Source: an uncultured Oscillospiraceae bacterium
GTDB taxonomy: Bacteria > Bacillota > Clostridia > Oscillospirales > Oscillospiraceae
Direction of reading: 5' to 3'
DNA length: 64,000 bases
NCBI GenBank assembly: GCA_910584285.1
Contig: CAJTYK010000001.1
Coordinates: 62,001 to 126,000, forward strand
Shown here: positions 15,788 to 23,900 of the stretch, in pieces
How the letters are laid out: every line of letters begins with the position of its first letter
Numbering within the stretch: position 1 is the first letter of the stretch
Translations under genes and position numbers: made by a program
Notes under the pieces: generated by a model
The model's database searches: none
Told to the model about the DNA's origin: nothing
What the model saw: the letters and a program-made list of their open reading frames with translations, nothing else

Positions 15788-17346
15788 ATGAAAACACCGC
15801 TGATCCTCACCTTCGACGTGGGCACCCAGAGCACCCGGTGCCTGCTGGTGCGGCCGGACGGCAGCTTCGCGGATCTCTGCCAGGTCAAGCATGATCCGCC
15901 CTACCGCTCCCGCAATCCGGGCTGGGCGGAGCAGGATCCGGACTTCTACTACCAGCGGATCTGCGAGACGGGGCGGGCCGTCTGCCAGCGCAACGGGGAG
16001 CTGCTGGGGGACATCGCCGCCGTGGCGCTCACCACCATCCGGGACACGGTGCTGTGCCTGGATGGAGGCAACAGGCCCCTGCGGGACGCCATTTTATGGC
16101 TGGACAAACGGCGGGCGCAGTTCGACGACCCGATCCCCCTTTATAACAAGCTGCTATTCCGGGCGGTGGGTATGTCCGGCGCGGTGGAAAATATCTACCG
16201 GGCCTCCGCCTGCAACTGGATCGCCCAGCGCCAGCCGGAGCTGTGGGTACGGACGGCGAAATACGTCATGCTTCCCACCTACTTAAACTACAAGATGACC
16301 GGGGTGCTGGCCGACTGCGCGGCCAACATGATCGGCCACATGCCCTTCGACTACAAAAGGCGGCGCTGGCAGGGCCCCTCCGCCCTTACCCGTTGCGTCT
16401 ACAACATTCCCCAGGAAAAGCTGTGCGAGCTGACCCCCTCTGGCCAGATCATCGGGCGGGTCACCCGGGAATTCTCCGCCGACTCCGGCGTGCCGGAGGG
16501 GCTGCCCCTCATCGCCACCGGCTCGGACAAGGGCTGCGAGACCCTGGGCCTGTCCGTCATCCAGCCCCGCAAGGCGGCCATCTCCCTGGGCACCACCGCC
16601 ACCATCCAGCTGGCCCTGGAGCGGTACGTGGAGCCCCAGCCCTTTATGCCCGCCTACCCGGCGGTGCCCAACCACCTGTACAACCCCGAGATCGAGCTGT
16701 ACCGGGGCTTCTGGCTGGTGTCCTGGTTCCTGCGGAGTTCTGCGCCAAGGACTTGGCCCAGGCGAAGGAGCTGGGCTGCCCGCCGGAGGAGCTGCTGGAT
16801 CGGTACATCGTGGACATACCGCCGGGGTGCGGGGGGCTGCTGCTCCAGCCCTACTGGACGCCGGGGATCACCACCCCTGCCGCCCGGGGGGCCATCGTGG
16901 GCCTCACCGACCACCACACCCGCTACCATCTCTACCGGGCCATTTTGGAGGGCATCGCCTTCGAGCTCTACCACTCGCTGAAGCGGATGGAGAAGCGGGC
17001 CGGGATTCAGGTGGAGGAGCTCTACGTGGGCGGGGGCGGCGCCCGCAGTAATGTGGCCTGTCAGATCCTGTCCGATCTGTTCGCCTTGCCCGTCAAGCGC
17101 ACCCAGACCCACGAGGTCAGCGCTGTGGGGGCGGCCATGGCCGCCTTCCTGGCCCAGGGAATCTTTCACGATTACGATGAGGCCATCCGCAGCATGGTGC
17201 ACGAGGGGGATGTGTTCCGCCCCAACCCCGACCGGCACAGGATTTACGCGCAGCTGTACCGCGGCGTCTACGCCCGGCTGTATCCCCGGCTGGAGCCGCT
17301 GTACCGCAGGATTTCTGAGATTACGAAAAGGAGCGATGTGCTGTGA
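15788..17346 (+). pseudogene. FGGY-family carbohydrate kinase, broken by a 1-base frameshift
   Basis: When read across the shift this is a 519-residue xylulokinase/glycerol-kinase-like enzyme. The N-terminal ATPase loop is LTFDVGTQSTRCLLV, the middle segment is ISLGTTATIQLALE, and the C-terminal segment is YVGGGGARSNVACQILSDLF. The first frame is good up to SWFLR at about 16735. The next frame continues with EFCAKDLAQAKELG, so one G appears to be missing at the CGG/GAG junction (16733-16737). Both halves are well conserved with no other lesion. This is a recent mutation, a phase-variable site or an assembly error. It would phosphorylate a polyol or ketose feeding the GlpA-like enzyme. The stop overlaps the next gene's GTG. 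Confidence 0.8.
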
Positions 17347-19094
17347 GCAGCAAACCGTACAAGGGCTTTCGGCCCAACTGGCTGGACACCCCCGCGCCGG
17401 AGGGGAGCTACCGCTCCATTTTCCGCTGGGGCGACCCCAAGTTCTTCAAGCACCCCAAGGAGTCCCTCTACAAGCTGATGAAGGAGTCGTTCCAAATGAC
17501 GGACGACGACTTCCGGGACTACACCGACGACATCGGCTTCGATCCGGTGGATCTGTCGGACTATCCTTCCAAGATCGCCCCGGAGCACGTGGCGGCGCTG
17601 AAGGAGATCGTGGGGGCGGATTTCGTCACCACCGAGGACTACCCCCGGCTGGCGGTGGCCTACGGCTGCACCGGCTACGACCTGCTGCGGCTGCGCCACA
17701 AGCAGATCGAAAACGTCCCAGACGTGGTGGTGTACCCGGACACGGCGGAGCAGGTGGAGCGGCTGGTGGACTATGCCGTCCGGCACAAGATCCCCCTGTA
17801 TGTCTACGGCGGCGGCAGCAGCGTCACTCGGGGGGTGGAGTGTGTGAAGGGCGGCATCTCCCTGGATATGCGCAAGCGGTTCAACAAGGTGCTCAGCTTC
17901 AACGAGACGGATCAGACCGTCACCGTCCAGGCGGGCATCTCCGGGCCGGATCTGGAGAAGGCCCTTCAGGACGCGCCCAACCGTTTCGGGGCCAAGCGGG
18001 CCTACACCTGCGGCCACTTCCCCCAGTCCTTTGAGTACAGCAGTGTGGGCGGCTGGGTGGTGACCCGGGGCGCTGGGCAGAACAGCACCTACTACGGCAC
18101 CATTGAGGACATCGTCCTGGCTCAGAAATACGCCACCCCCATCGGCCGGATCGTCACCAGCCCCTACCCCCGGGAGGCCACCGGCCCCAGCATGAAGCAG
18201 ATCATGCTGGGCTCCGAGGGGGCCTTCGGCGTGCTCACCGAGGTGACGCTGAAGGTATTTCGATGGATGCCGGAGAACCGGAAACGCTTCTCCTATATGT
18301 TCAAAAACTGGGAGATCGCCATGGCCGCCGCCCGAGAGATGATGCAGTGCGAGTGCGGGTATTCCTCTGTGTTCCGCCTGTCCGACCCGGAGGAGACCCA
18401 CCTGATGCTCCGCCTGTACAACGTGGACGACACGCCGCTGGCCCCGCTGCTGGACAAATTTGGCTACAAGGACATGGAGCGGTGCATGTTCCTGGGCTTC
18501 ACCGACGGGGAGAAGGGCTTCTCCAAAAATGTGGCAAAAAACATCGGCCGCATCGCCCGGAAGCACGGGGCCATGCCCATGACGGGCTACGTCACCCGAA
18601 GCTGGGAAAAGGGCCGCTTTAACGACCCCTACCTCCGGGACACCCTGATGGACTTCAGCGTCATCACCGACACTCTGGAGTGCACCGTGAACTGGTCCAA
18701 CATGGCCCAGGTGCACCGGGACGTGCGAGCGGTGTGCCACGCCCTGCCCAACACGGTGGTCACCACCCATATGTCCCACTGCTACCCCCAGGGGGCCAAC
18801 CTGTACTTCATCTTCATCACCAAGATGAACGACGCGGCGGAGTTCAAGCGCTACCACACCACCATTCTGGACGCCATCCAGCGCTCCGGCGCGGCCATCA
18901 GCCACCACCACGGCATCGGCAAGATGTTTGCCCCCTGGCTGGAGGGCTACCTGGGCCAGCAGGAGTACGGCGCCGTGAAGGTGCTGAAGCGGTACTTTGA
19001 CCCCGACGGCGTGATGAACCCCGGTGGCACCCTGGGCCTGGATCTGCTCCCGGAGGAGAAAAAATTCCTGAACACCCGCAGGGATTACCGCTGA
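17343..19094 (+). CDS. alkyldihydroxyacetonephosphate-synthase-like FAD-binding protein
   Basis: The 583-residue vanillyl-alcohol-oxidase-fold flavoprotein has an N-terminal PCMH FAD domain (PLYVYGGGSSVTRGVE, near residue 160). AGPS-like features follow: CGHFPQSFEYSSVGGWVVTR, IMLGSEGAFGVLTEVTLKV and the HHH motif in SHHHGIGK near residue 520. Known AGPS enzymes swap the acyl group of acyl-DHAP for a fatty alcohol, giving alkyl-DHAP, the first ether-lipid intermediate; close relatives are simple FAD oxidases. It starts with GTG after AAAGGAG, overlapping the kinase stop. The GlpAB-like neighbours could supply DHAP. AGPS activity is inferred, not shown. Confidence 0.8.
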   Translation: MSSKPYKGFRPNWLDTPAPEGSYRSIFRWGDPKFFKHPKESLYKLMKESFQMTDDDFRDYTDDIGFDPVDLSDYPSKIAPEHVAALKEIVGADFVTTEDYPRLAVAYGCTGYDLLRLRHKQIENVPDVVVYPDTAEQVERLVDYAVRHKIPLYVYGGGSSVTRGVECVKGGISLDMRKRFNKVLSFNETDQTVTVQAGISGPDLEKALQDAPNRFGAKRAYTCGHFPQSFEYSSVGGWVVTRGAGQNSTYYGTIEDIVLAQKYATPIGRIVTSPYPREATGPSMKQIMLGSEGAFGVLTEVTLKVFRWMPENRKRFSYMFKNWEIAMAAAREMMQCECGYSSVFRLSDPEETHLMLRLYNVDDTPLAPLLDKFGYKDMERCMFLGFTDGEKGFSKNVAKNIGRIARKHGAMPMTGYVTRSWEKGRFNDPYLRDTLMDFSVITDTLECTVNWSNMAQVHRDVRAVCHALPNTVVTTHMSHCYPQGANLYFIFITKMNDAAEFKRYHTTILDAIQRSGAAISHHHGIGKMFAPWLEGYLGQQEYGAVKVLKRYFDPDGVMNPGGTLGLDLLPEEKKFLNTRRDYR

Positions 19095-19130
19095 ACGGCT
19101 CCACCACAACACTGGGCAATAGATTGAAAT

Positions 19131-19163
19131 AGGAACCCCCCGGCTGTGCCGGGGGGTTCCTAT
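19131..19163 (+). terminator. terminator of the 12443-19094 operon
   Basis: Thirteen-base perfect arms (19131-19143 and 19149-19161) around a 5-base loop, then ATTTCC. It separates this operon from the convergent fumarase genes; the U-run is short. Confidence 0.75.
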
Positions 19164-19196
19164 TTCCAAATGCGTTTCGTTGCCGGCCTGCCGTCC

Positions 19197-19754
19197 CTAT
19201 CCGCGTTGGGCCAAATAGGCGGCGCGCCCCGTTTCATAGAGATTGTTTCCCAGGCTGTCAATCACTACGGTGAGGGGAAGGTTTTCTACCTCCAGCCGGC
19301 GGATGGCCTCCGCACCCAGATCCTCATAGCACACCAGCTCAGCGGACTTGACACACCGGGCCAGCAGGGCCCCCGCCCCACCGATGGCTCCGAAGTACAC
19401 CGCGCCGGTCTCCCGCATGGCCTGAATGACCTCAGGGCCCCGCTTGCCCTTCCCGATCATGCCCAGCTCCCCTAAACGCAGGAGGGTGGGGGCATAGGCG
19501 TCCATGCGGTAGCTGGTGGTGGGCCCCGCAGAGCCGATGGGCTGGCCGGGGCGGGCGGGGGTGGGGCCCACATAGTAAATCACGGCCCCCTCGATGGGGA
19601 AGGGCAGGGGGGCGCCCCTTGCCACCAGTTCACACAGGCGCCTGTGGGCGGCGTCCCGAGCGGTGTAGACTGTGCCGCTGAGCAGCACGCTGTCCCCGGA
19701 GCGCAGGCTGCGGGCGGTTTCAGGGTCAAGGGGTGCAATCACGTTTTTTGTCAT
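19197..19754 (-). CDS. class I fumarate hydratase (or tartrate dehydratase) beta subunit
   Basis: A 185-residue C-terminal domain of an iron-sulfur fumarase. IEGAVIYYVGPTPARPGQPIGSAGPTTSYRM is the family signature region (substrate-binding Ser/Thr/Arg), followed by GMIGKG and ETGAVYFGAIGGAGALL. ATG at 19754 follows GGAGGTG, only 2 bases after the alpha-subunit stop. It acts with the alpha subunit to interconvert fumarate and malate. A tartrate dehydratase activity cannot be excluded from sequence. Confidence 0.9.
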   Translation of the reverse strand: MTKNVIAPLDPETARSLRSGDSVLLSGTVYTARDAAHRRLCELVARGAPLPFPIEGAVIYYVGPTPARPGQPIGSAGPTTSYRMDAYAPTLLRLGELGMIGKGKRGPEVIQAMRETGAVYFGAIGGAGALLARCVKSAELVCYEDLGAEAIRRLEVENLPLTVVIDSLGNNLYETGRAAYLAQRG

Positions 19755-19756
19755 GT

Positions 19757-20590
19757 TCAAAGCACCTCCGTAGCGTGGCGGGCCACATGGCAATTGATGT
19801 TGACGGCACAGGGCAGCCCCGCAATATGGGTGGGCATGGTCTCAATATGGACGGCCAGGGCGGTGGTGCGTCCACCAAAGCCCTGGGGGCCGATGCCCAG
19901 AGCGTTGATCTTCTCCAGCAGCTCCCGCTCCAAATCGGCGTAAAAGGGTTGGGGGCTGGGGGCGTCCATGTCCCGCAGCAGGGCCTTTTTTGCCAGCAGG
20001 GCGCACTTGTCGAAGGTACCACCGATGCCGACTCCCACCACGATGGGAGGGCAGGGGTTAGGGCCGGCCTGCTCCACCGTGTCCAGGATAAACGCCTTCA
20101 CTCCGTCCAACCCGTCGGAGGGCTTGAGCATGGCGATGCGGCTCATGTTTTCACTGCCGAAGCCCTTGGGGGCCACGGTGACGGTCACCCTGTCGCCGGG
20201 GACGAGCTCGGTGTACAGCATGGCAGGGGTGTTGTCCCCAGAGTTCACCCGTTCCAGCGGGTCGGATACCACGGACTTGCGCAGGTAGCCGTCCCGATAC
20301 CCCCGGCGCACCCCCTCGTCCACCGCCTGGGCCAGGCTGCCGTCAATGTGGACATCCTGGCCCACCTCCAGAAACACGCAGGCCATCCCCGTGTCCTGGC
20401 AGATGGGAACGCCGCCTTCGATGGCGCCATTTTCCACAATGCGATCCAGAATCTCCTGGGCCGGGGGCCAGTCCTCCTCCCGCCGGGCGCGGACAATGGC
20501 CGCCTTCACGTCATCGGGCAGGCAGGTGTTGGCCCGGATGGAAAGCCGGGCCACCGCGTCGGTGATGAGCTGGGCTTCAATGACTCTCAT
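19757..20590 (-). CDS. class I fumarate hydratase (or tartrate dehydratase) alpha subunit
   Basis: The 277-residue [4Fe-4S]-binding subunit has cluster cysteines in PICQDTGMA, PNPCPPIVVGVGIGG and FDKCALLAKKALLR. ENMSRIAMLKPSDGLDG is also family-typical. It starts with MRVIEAQL at 20590 after AGAGGTG; upstream in-frame sequence is leader. The heterodimer is oxygen-sensitive, as expected in an anaerobe. Fumarate/malate chemistry could connect with the nearby fumarate-reductase-like flavoprotein (28406), but the two are not in one operon. Confidence 0.92.
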   Translation of the reverse strand: MRVIEAQLITDAVARLSIRANTCLPDDVKAAIVRARREEDWPPAQEILDRIVENGAIEGGVPICQDTGMACVFLEVGQDVHIDGSLAQAVDEGVRRGYRDGYLRKSVVSDPLERVNSGDNTPAMLYTELVPGDRVTVTVAPKGFGSENMSRIAMLKPSDGLDGVKAFILDTVEQAGPNPCPPIVVGVGIGGTFDKCALLAKKALLRDMDAPSPQPFYADLERELLEKINALGIGPQGFGGRTTALAVHIETMPTHIAGLPCAVNINCHVARHATEVL

Positions 20591-20741
20591 AACAGCACCT
20601 CTTTTGCCATATCTGATGCGGAAGCTGCGGGCGGCTGAGCAGAGCGGCTCCAGCACCTCCTGCTCGTGTTCAGCCTGTCCCGTATGTGGGACTGTGCCGA
20701 CCACCGGGGCATAAAGTGGGGCAGCCGGTACAGCTGAGATT

Positions 20742-20771
20742 ATTATATGTCCCGGGCCTGCTCTTTGTCAA
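20742..20771 (-). promoter_or_regulatory. promoter of the fumarase genes
   Basis: On the minus strand TTGACA (20766-20771), an 18-base spacer and TATAAT (20742-20747). It gives a leader of about 140 bases before the alpha-subunit ATG; no known riboswitch is recognised in it. Confidence 0.75.
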
Positions 20772-21070
20772 CAAACGCTTTCGATGGCCTGCCGCACACC
20801 GATGGGTACGAGACCTACCACTGCAAAGCTGCCGCCGGAGATCACGGTGGTGGGCTGTTGGGCCCATATGCGTAGGAATTGCCTCCCCATTTCGTCATGG
20901 TTTCAGCTCTATATCTACAGGAAATGACAGCCATCACCAAGCCTGACGCCATCCCATTCCCTTCGAGGGGAGAGCCCCTCCCGGCGGAGGCGTTCCCAGG
21001 CATCCGATATTCGTCTGATAATCAGCCTGATGGAGATGGGAATTTCCGATACTTGTCGGCTCCTTGCCGC
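20772..21070. other. intergenic stretch with no recognisable gene
   Basis: This lies between the back-to-back promoters of the fumarase genes and the phosphopantetheinyl-transferase operon. Open frames here lack ribosome sites and family similarity. I see no structured RNA or repeat. Confidence 0.5.
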
Positions 21071-21099
21071 TTGCAACTATGGTTGATTTCCATTATAAT
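21071..21099 (+). promoter_or_regulatory. promoter upstream of the PPTase gene
   Basis: TTGCAA (21071-21076), a 17-base spacer and TATAAT (21094-21099), with the start codon about 50 bases downstream. Confidence 0.65.
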
Positions 21100-21155
21100 T
21101 GTAAAAAAAGAAGTCCGTTTTTTGTGCAATTTCCGTTTGAGACGAGTTGATTCAA

Positions 21156-21764
21156 ATGGGTTCCATCCAGCTTTTTTTGGCCGACGCCCGCGCGCTGGCG
21201 GGCAGGGAGGCGGAATGCCTGTCCCTGCTTCCCCCGAGCCGCCGGAAGAAGGCCGCCGCGTTCCGCCCGGAAGATGCGCGCCTGCTCTGCTGTGCCGCCG
21301 GACTGTTGCTGCGCAGGGTGCTGGGCGTGACGCGGGACGAGGATCTGGCCATCGGCCCCCTGGGGAAGCCCTCGCTGGCTCGGGGCGGCGAGGCGTTCAG
21401 CCTGTCCCACGCCGGACACTACGCAGCGCTGGCGGTGAGTGGGCAGACGGTGGGGGTTGATGTGGAGCCCATCCGCCCGCCCGCCGCGCTTCCGCACAAG
21501 GTATTTACCGCAACGGAGCTGGACTGGCTCTCCTCCCATACCAGGCCGGAGGAATTCTGCCTGCTCTGGACCCGGTTGGAAAGCGCCCTGAAGGCGGAGG
21601 GCTGCGGGCTGGCAGGAGAACGCCGTACCTTCTCCCTTTTGGAACCCGGTGCACCATGGTACTGGGAAAGCATTTGCCATGACGGCCATTGGATCACCTG
21701 CGCCGCACGCTCGCCGGTGGAGCTCCGGTTCAAAGTGCTGTCCACCGCCGACCTGCTCCGATAA
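21156..21764 (+). CDS. Sfp-type 4'-phosphopantetheinyl transferase
   Basis: A protein of about 202 residues. The N-terminal half carries FRPEDARLLCCAAGLLLRRVLG, then LGKPSL, SLSHAGHYAALAV, the Mg/CoA-binding GVDVEPIRP (about residue 105), and WTRLESALKAEG in place of the usual W-x-x-K-E-A-x-x-K. It moves phosphopantetheine from CoA onto a serine of a carrier protein. ATG at 21156 is chosen, but a TTG 9 bases upstream is possible and no strong ribosome site exists for either. A carrier-protein gene lies 1.9 kb downstream in the same direction, so it is probably dedicated to that ACP. The lysine of the catalytic WxxKE motif is replaced (R-L-E). Confidence 0.85.
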   Translation: MGSIQLFLADARALAGREAECLSLLPPSRRKKAAAFRPEDARLLCCAAGLLLRRVLGVTRDEDLAIGPLGKPSLARGGEAFSLSHAGHYAALAVSGQTVGVDVEPIRPPAALPHKVFTATELDWLSSHTRPEEFCLLWTRLESALKAEGCGLAGERRTFSLLEPGAPWYWESICHDGHWITCAARSPVELRFKVLSTADLLR

Positions 21765-21817
21765 GCAGGGGACAATACAGCATTTCAACAATTCAATCAT
21801 AGAAAGGATGCATCCGC

Positions 21818-23134
21818 ATGAACCAGACCCATCCAGGAAGGTACAGCAGAAGCGTGTCGATCATCGGCGTTGGCTGCACACCGTTTATGTATACGGTGGA
21901 TAACCCCGAGACAAACGGCTTGACAGAGGGCGAGCTGTTCGGCTACGCGGCGCTGAAGGCCATGGAAGACGCCGGTATCACCGCCAAGGACGTGGACTTC
22001 TATTTTCACGGCGAGGCCAGCCCTCTCAACGGCTCCAACTACCTGACCCCCAACTCCCAGATTGCCAATTGGTTCGGCATGAAGGGCAAGGCGTCCATCC
22101 ACCACTCTGAGGCCTGCTGCACCGGCTATTTGGCCATCGAGCAGGCGGTGAACGCTGTGGCCTCCGGCAAGTACAACTGCGTGCTGTCCGGCTGTGTGGA
22201 GTTCGGGGACAGCACCCCCGCCCCCGCAGACAACATCGAAACCAAAAAGCATCCCTTCAAGCGGGACAAAATGACTATGGAGCGGTTCCTGGCCACCACC
22301 CAGTGGCTGTACGACCGCAACTATGCCCGCAGCTTCATGGCCCCCATGGAGCTGATCTATGACGACGCGGCGGAGGACTACGTGCGCACCCGGGGCATCA
22401 GCGCCCAGGACATGGACGACACCCTGAACTGGATGGCCATCAACAACCGCCGCAACGCCGCCAAGAACCCCCTGGCCCTGGAGCGCAAGGAGTTTGCCGA
22501 GATCGCAAAAGAAGCCGGGTTTGACGATGTAATGGCCTATATGCGCTCCCCCTATAACCCCCGGATGGGCGACTTCTTGCGGGCCGAGTGCATTGAGCGC
22601 AAGTGCGACGGCGCCGCCGCCTGCATCGTGTGCGCCACCGATCTGATCCCCCAGATCGCCAAGAACCTGAAGCATAAGCCCGTGGAGGTGCTGGGCATCG
22701 GCTGCTCCTGCATGGAGGCCACCAACCCCCACTTTGAGATCCGGGCCACAGAGGAGGCCATCCGGCAGGTATACGAGGTCACCGGCGTGAAGCCGGAGGA
22801 GATCGACCTGTTCTTTGCCAACGACTTCATCATCACCTCCCACCTCATCGCTGCCGAGATCGCGGGCTACCTGCCCTACGGCGAGGGTTGGAAGTACATC
22901 TGCGAGGGGCGCACCGCTTACGACGGCGACAAGCCCATCAACACCAACGGCGGCCGGACCTCCTTTGGCCACGCCCACGCCGCCTCCGGCATGGCGGATG
23001 TCTACGAGGCCTGTATGCAAATGCGGGGCGAGTGTGGGGAGCGCCAGGTGAAGAAGCTGCCCAGGACTACCCTGCTGCGCGGGTACGGCGGCTCCCAGAA
23101 CGTGGCGGCCGTGATGCTCCGGATTGCGGACTGA
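21818..23134 (+). CDS. thiolase-like (SCP-x/acetyl-CoA-acetyltransferase superfamily) protein
   Basis: A 438-residue thiolase-fold protein. The nucleophile region is EACCTGYLAIEQAV (Cys100/101) and the histidine motif is GHAHAASG (about 384-391). The C-terminal CxGGG loop of true thiolases appears as GYGGSQNVAAV, so the second catalytic cysteine seems absent. A DUF35 gene follows after 24 bases. Thiolase/DUF35 pairs include archaeal acetoacetyl-CoA thiolases, PhlC/PhlB and the Ltp2/ChsH2 retro-aldolase. Hence C-C bond cleavage or formation on a thioester is likely, but Claisen chemistry is uncertain. The start follows GAAAGGA. It is neighboured by PPTase, ACP and Pta genes. Confidence 0.85.
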   Translation: MNQTHPGRYSRSVSIIGVGCTPFMYTVDNPETNGLTEGELFGYAALKAMEDAGITAKDVDFYFHGEASPLNGSNYLTPNSQIANWFGMKGKASIHHSEACCTGYLAIEQAVNAVASGKYNCVLSGCVEFGDSTPAPADNIETKKHPFKRDKMTMERFLATTQWLYDRNYARSFMAPMELIYDDAAEDYVRTRGISAQDMDDTLNWMAINNRRNAAKNPLALERKEFAEIAKEAGFDDVMAYMRSPYNPRMGDFLRAECIERKCDGAAACIVCATDLIPQIAKNLKHKPVEVLGIGCSCMEATNPHFEIRATEEAIRQVYEVTGVKPEEIDLFFANDFIITSHLIAAEIAGYLPYGEGWKYICEGRTAYDGDKPINTNGGRTSFGHAHAASGMADVYEACMQMRGECGERQVKKLPRTTLLRGYGGSQNVAAVMLRIAD

Positions 23135-23158
23135 CGAATTTGACAGGAGGGTTCGATC

Positions 23159-23581
23159 ATGGCGATCAAATTAGAAAAAGTCGTTCAAAAGTTCTATGAC
23201 AGCCTGGAGGAAGGGAAGATTTTAGGCCGCAAATGCCCTGCCTGCGGCGCGGTGGAGTTCCCGCCGGTCTACGCCTGCAACACCTGCGGCAACCTGGAGA
23301 CGGAGTGGGTGGAGATCAGCGGCAAAGGTGTGATGAAGTCCATTGTCATGCCCGCCGCCCTGTCCTCCAAGCCGGAGTACGACGCCCTGGGCGCCCGCAA
23401 TTTCGCCTATGGCGAGGTGGAGCTGGCCGAGGGTGCCTGCCTCAACGCGGTGGTCAAGGGCATCAACAAGAAGAAGCGCAAGGAGATCATGGAGAAGGGC
23501 CTGCTGCCCGTCCCCGTCCACGCGGAAATCTTCCAGCGCGACGGCTATAAGACCGTGGTGTTCGTGCTGGACGAGGAGTAA
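23159..23581 (+). CDS. DUF35 Zn-ribbon OB-fold protein
   Basis: A 140-residue partner of thiolase-like enzymes. The N-terminal helix is followed by a zinc ribbon (CPACG near residue 25, CNTCG near residue 40). A C-terminal OB fold carries SGKGVMKSIVM and NFAYGEVEL. Members form complexes with thiolase-fold enzymes and shape the acyl-CoA tunnel. The start ATG follows AGGAGGG, immediately downstream of the thiolase-like gene, so the two probably form one complex. The tail IMEKGLLPVPVHAEIF differs from the usual core and may be the enzyme contact. Confidence 0.88.
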   Translation: MAIKLEKVVQKFYDSLEEGKILGRKCPACGAVEFPPVYACNTCGNLETEWVEISGKGVMKSIVMPAALSSKPEYDALGARNFAYGEVELAEGACLNAVVKGINKKKRKEIMEKGLLPVPVHAEIFQRDGYKTVVFVLDEE

Positions 23582-23636
23582 CCCTCCCGTTACCCCGGCC
23601 AACTAAAATAAGAATGGATAAAGGAGCTTGACACGT

Positions 23637-23876
23637 ATGGATCGCAAGGAACTGGAAGCGAAAATTCTGGAGCTGGTCTCCACCTCTTACAACAAGGACA
23701 TCTCCACCCTGTCCATGGACACCCGGATCAAGGAGGATCTGGGTGGCGCCTCCGTGCTGATGGTGGGTCTGGTCTCCGAGATCGAGAACGAGCTGGACGT
23801 GCTGGTGCAGCTGCCCGTGGCCGCCGCCTGCAAAACCATCGGCGAGCTGGTGGACAAGACCGAGGAGCTGCTGTAA
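23637..23876 (+). CDS. acyl carrier protein
   Basis: A 79-residue acidic helical protein with the ACP pattern KEDLGGASVLMVGLVSEIENEL. The phosphopantetheine-accepting serine would be Ser39, where the common DSL is ASV. ATG at 23637 (MDRKEL) follows AAAGGAG; an in-frame start 9 bases upstream has no ribosome site. It is not beside fatty-acid synthase genes but between a DUF35 and a Pta gene, with an Sfp-type PPTase at the start of the operon. It probably carries a catabolic intermediate in this locus. The loss of the Asp before Ser may require its own PPTase. Confidence 0.85.
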   Translation: MDRKELEAKILELVSTSYNKDISTLSMDTRIKEDLGGASVLMVGLVSEIENELDVLVQLPVAAACKTIGELVDKTEELL

Positions 23877-23900
23877 TTCAGCGCGGAGGGAGTAACCGCT

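Noticed and set aside
20879..21460. 193-codon frame overlapping the PPTase gene
   Set aside because: It is out of frame with a clear Sfp-type protein and has no ribosome site.
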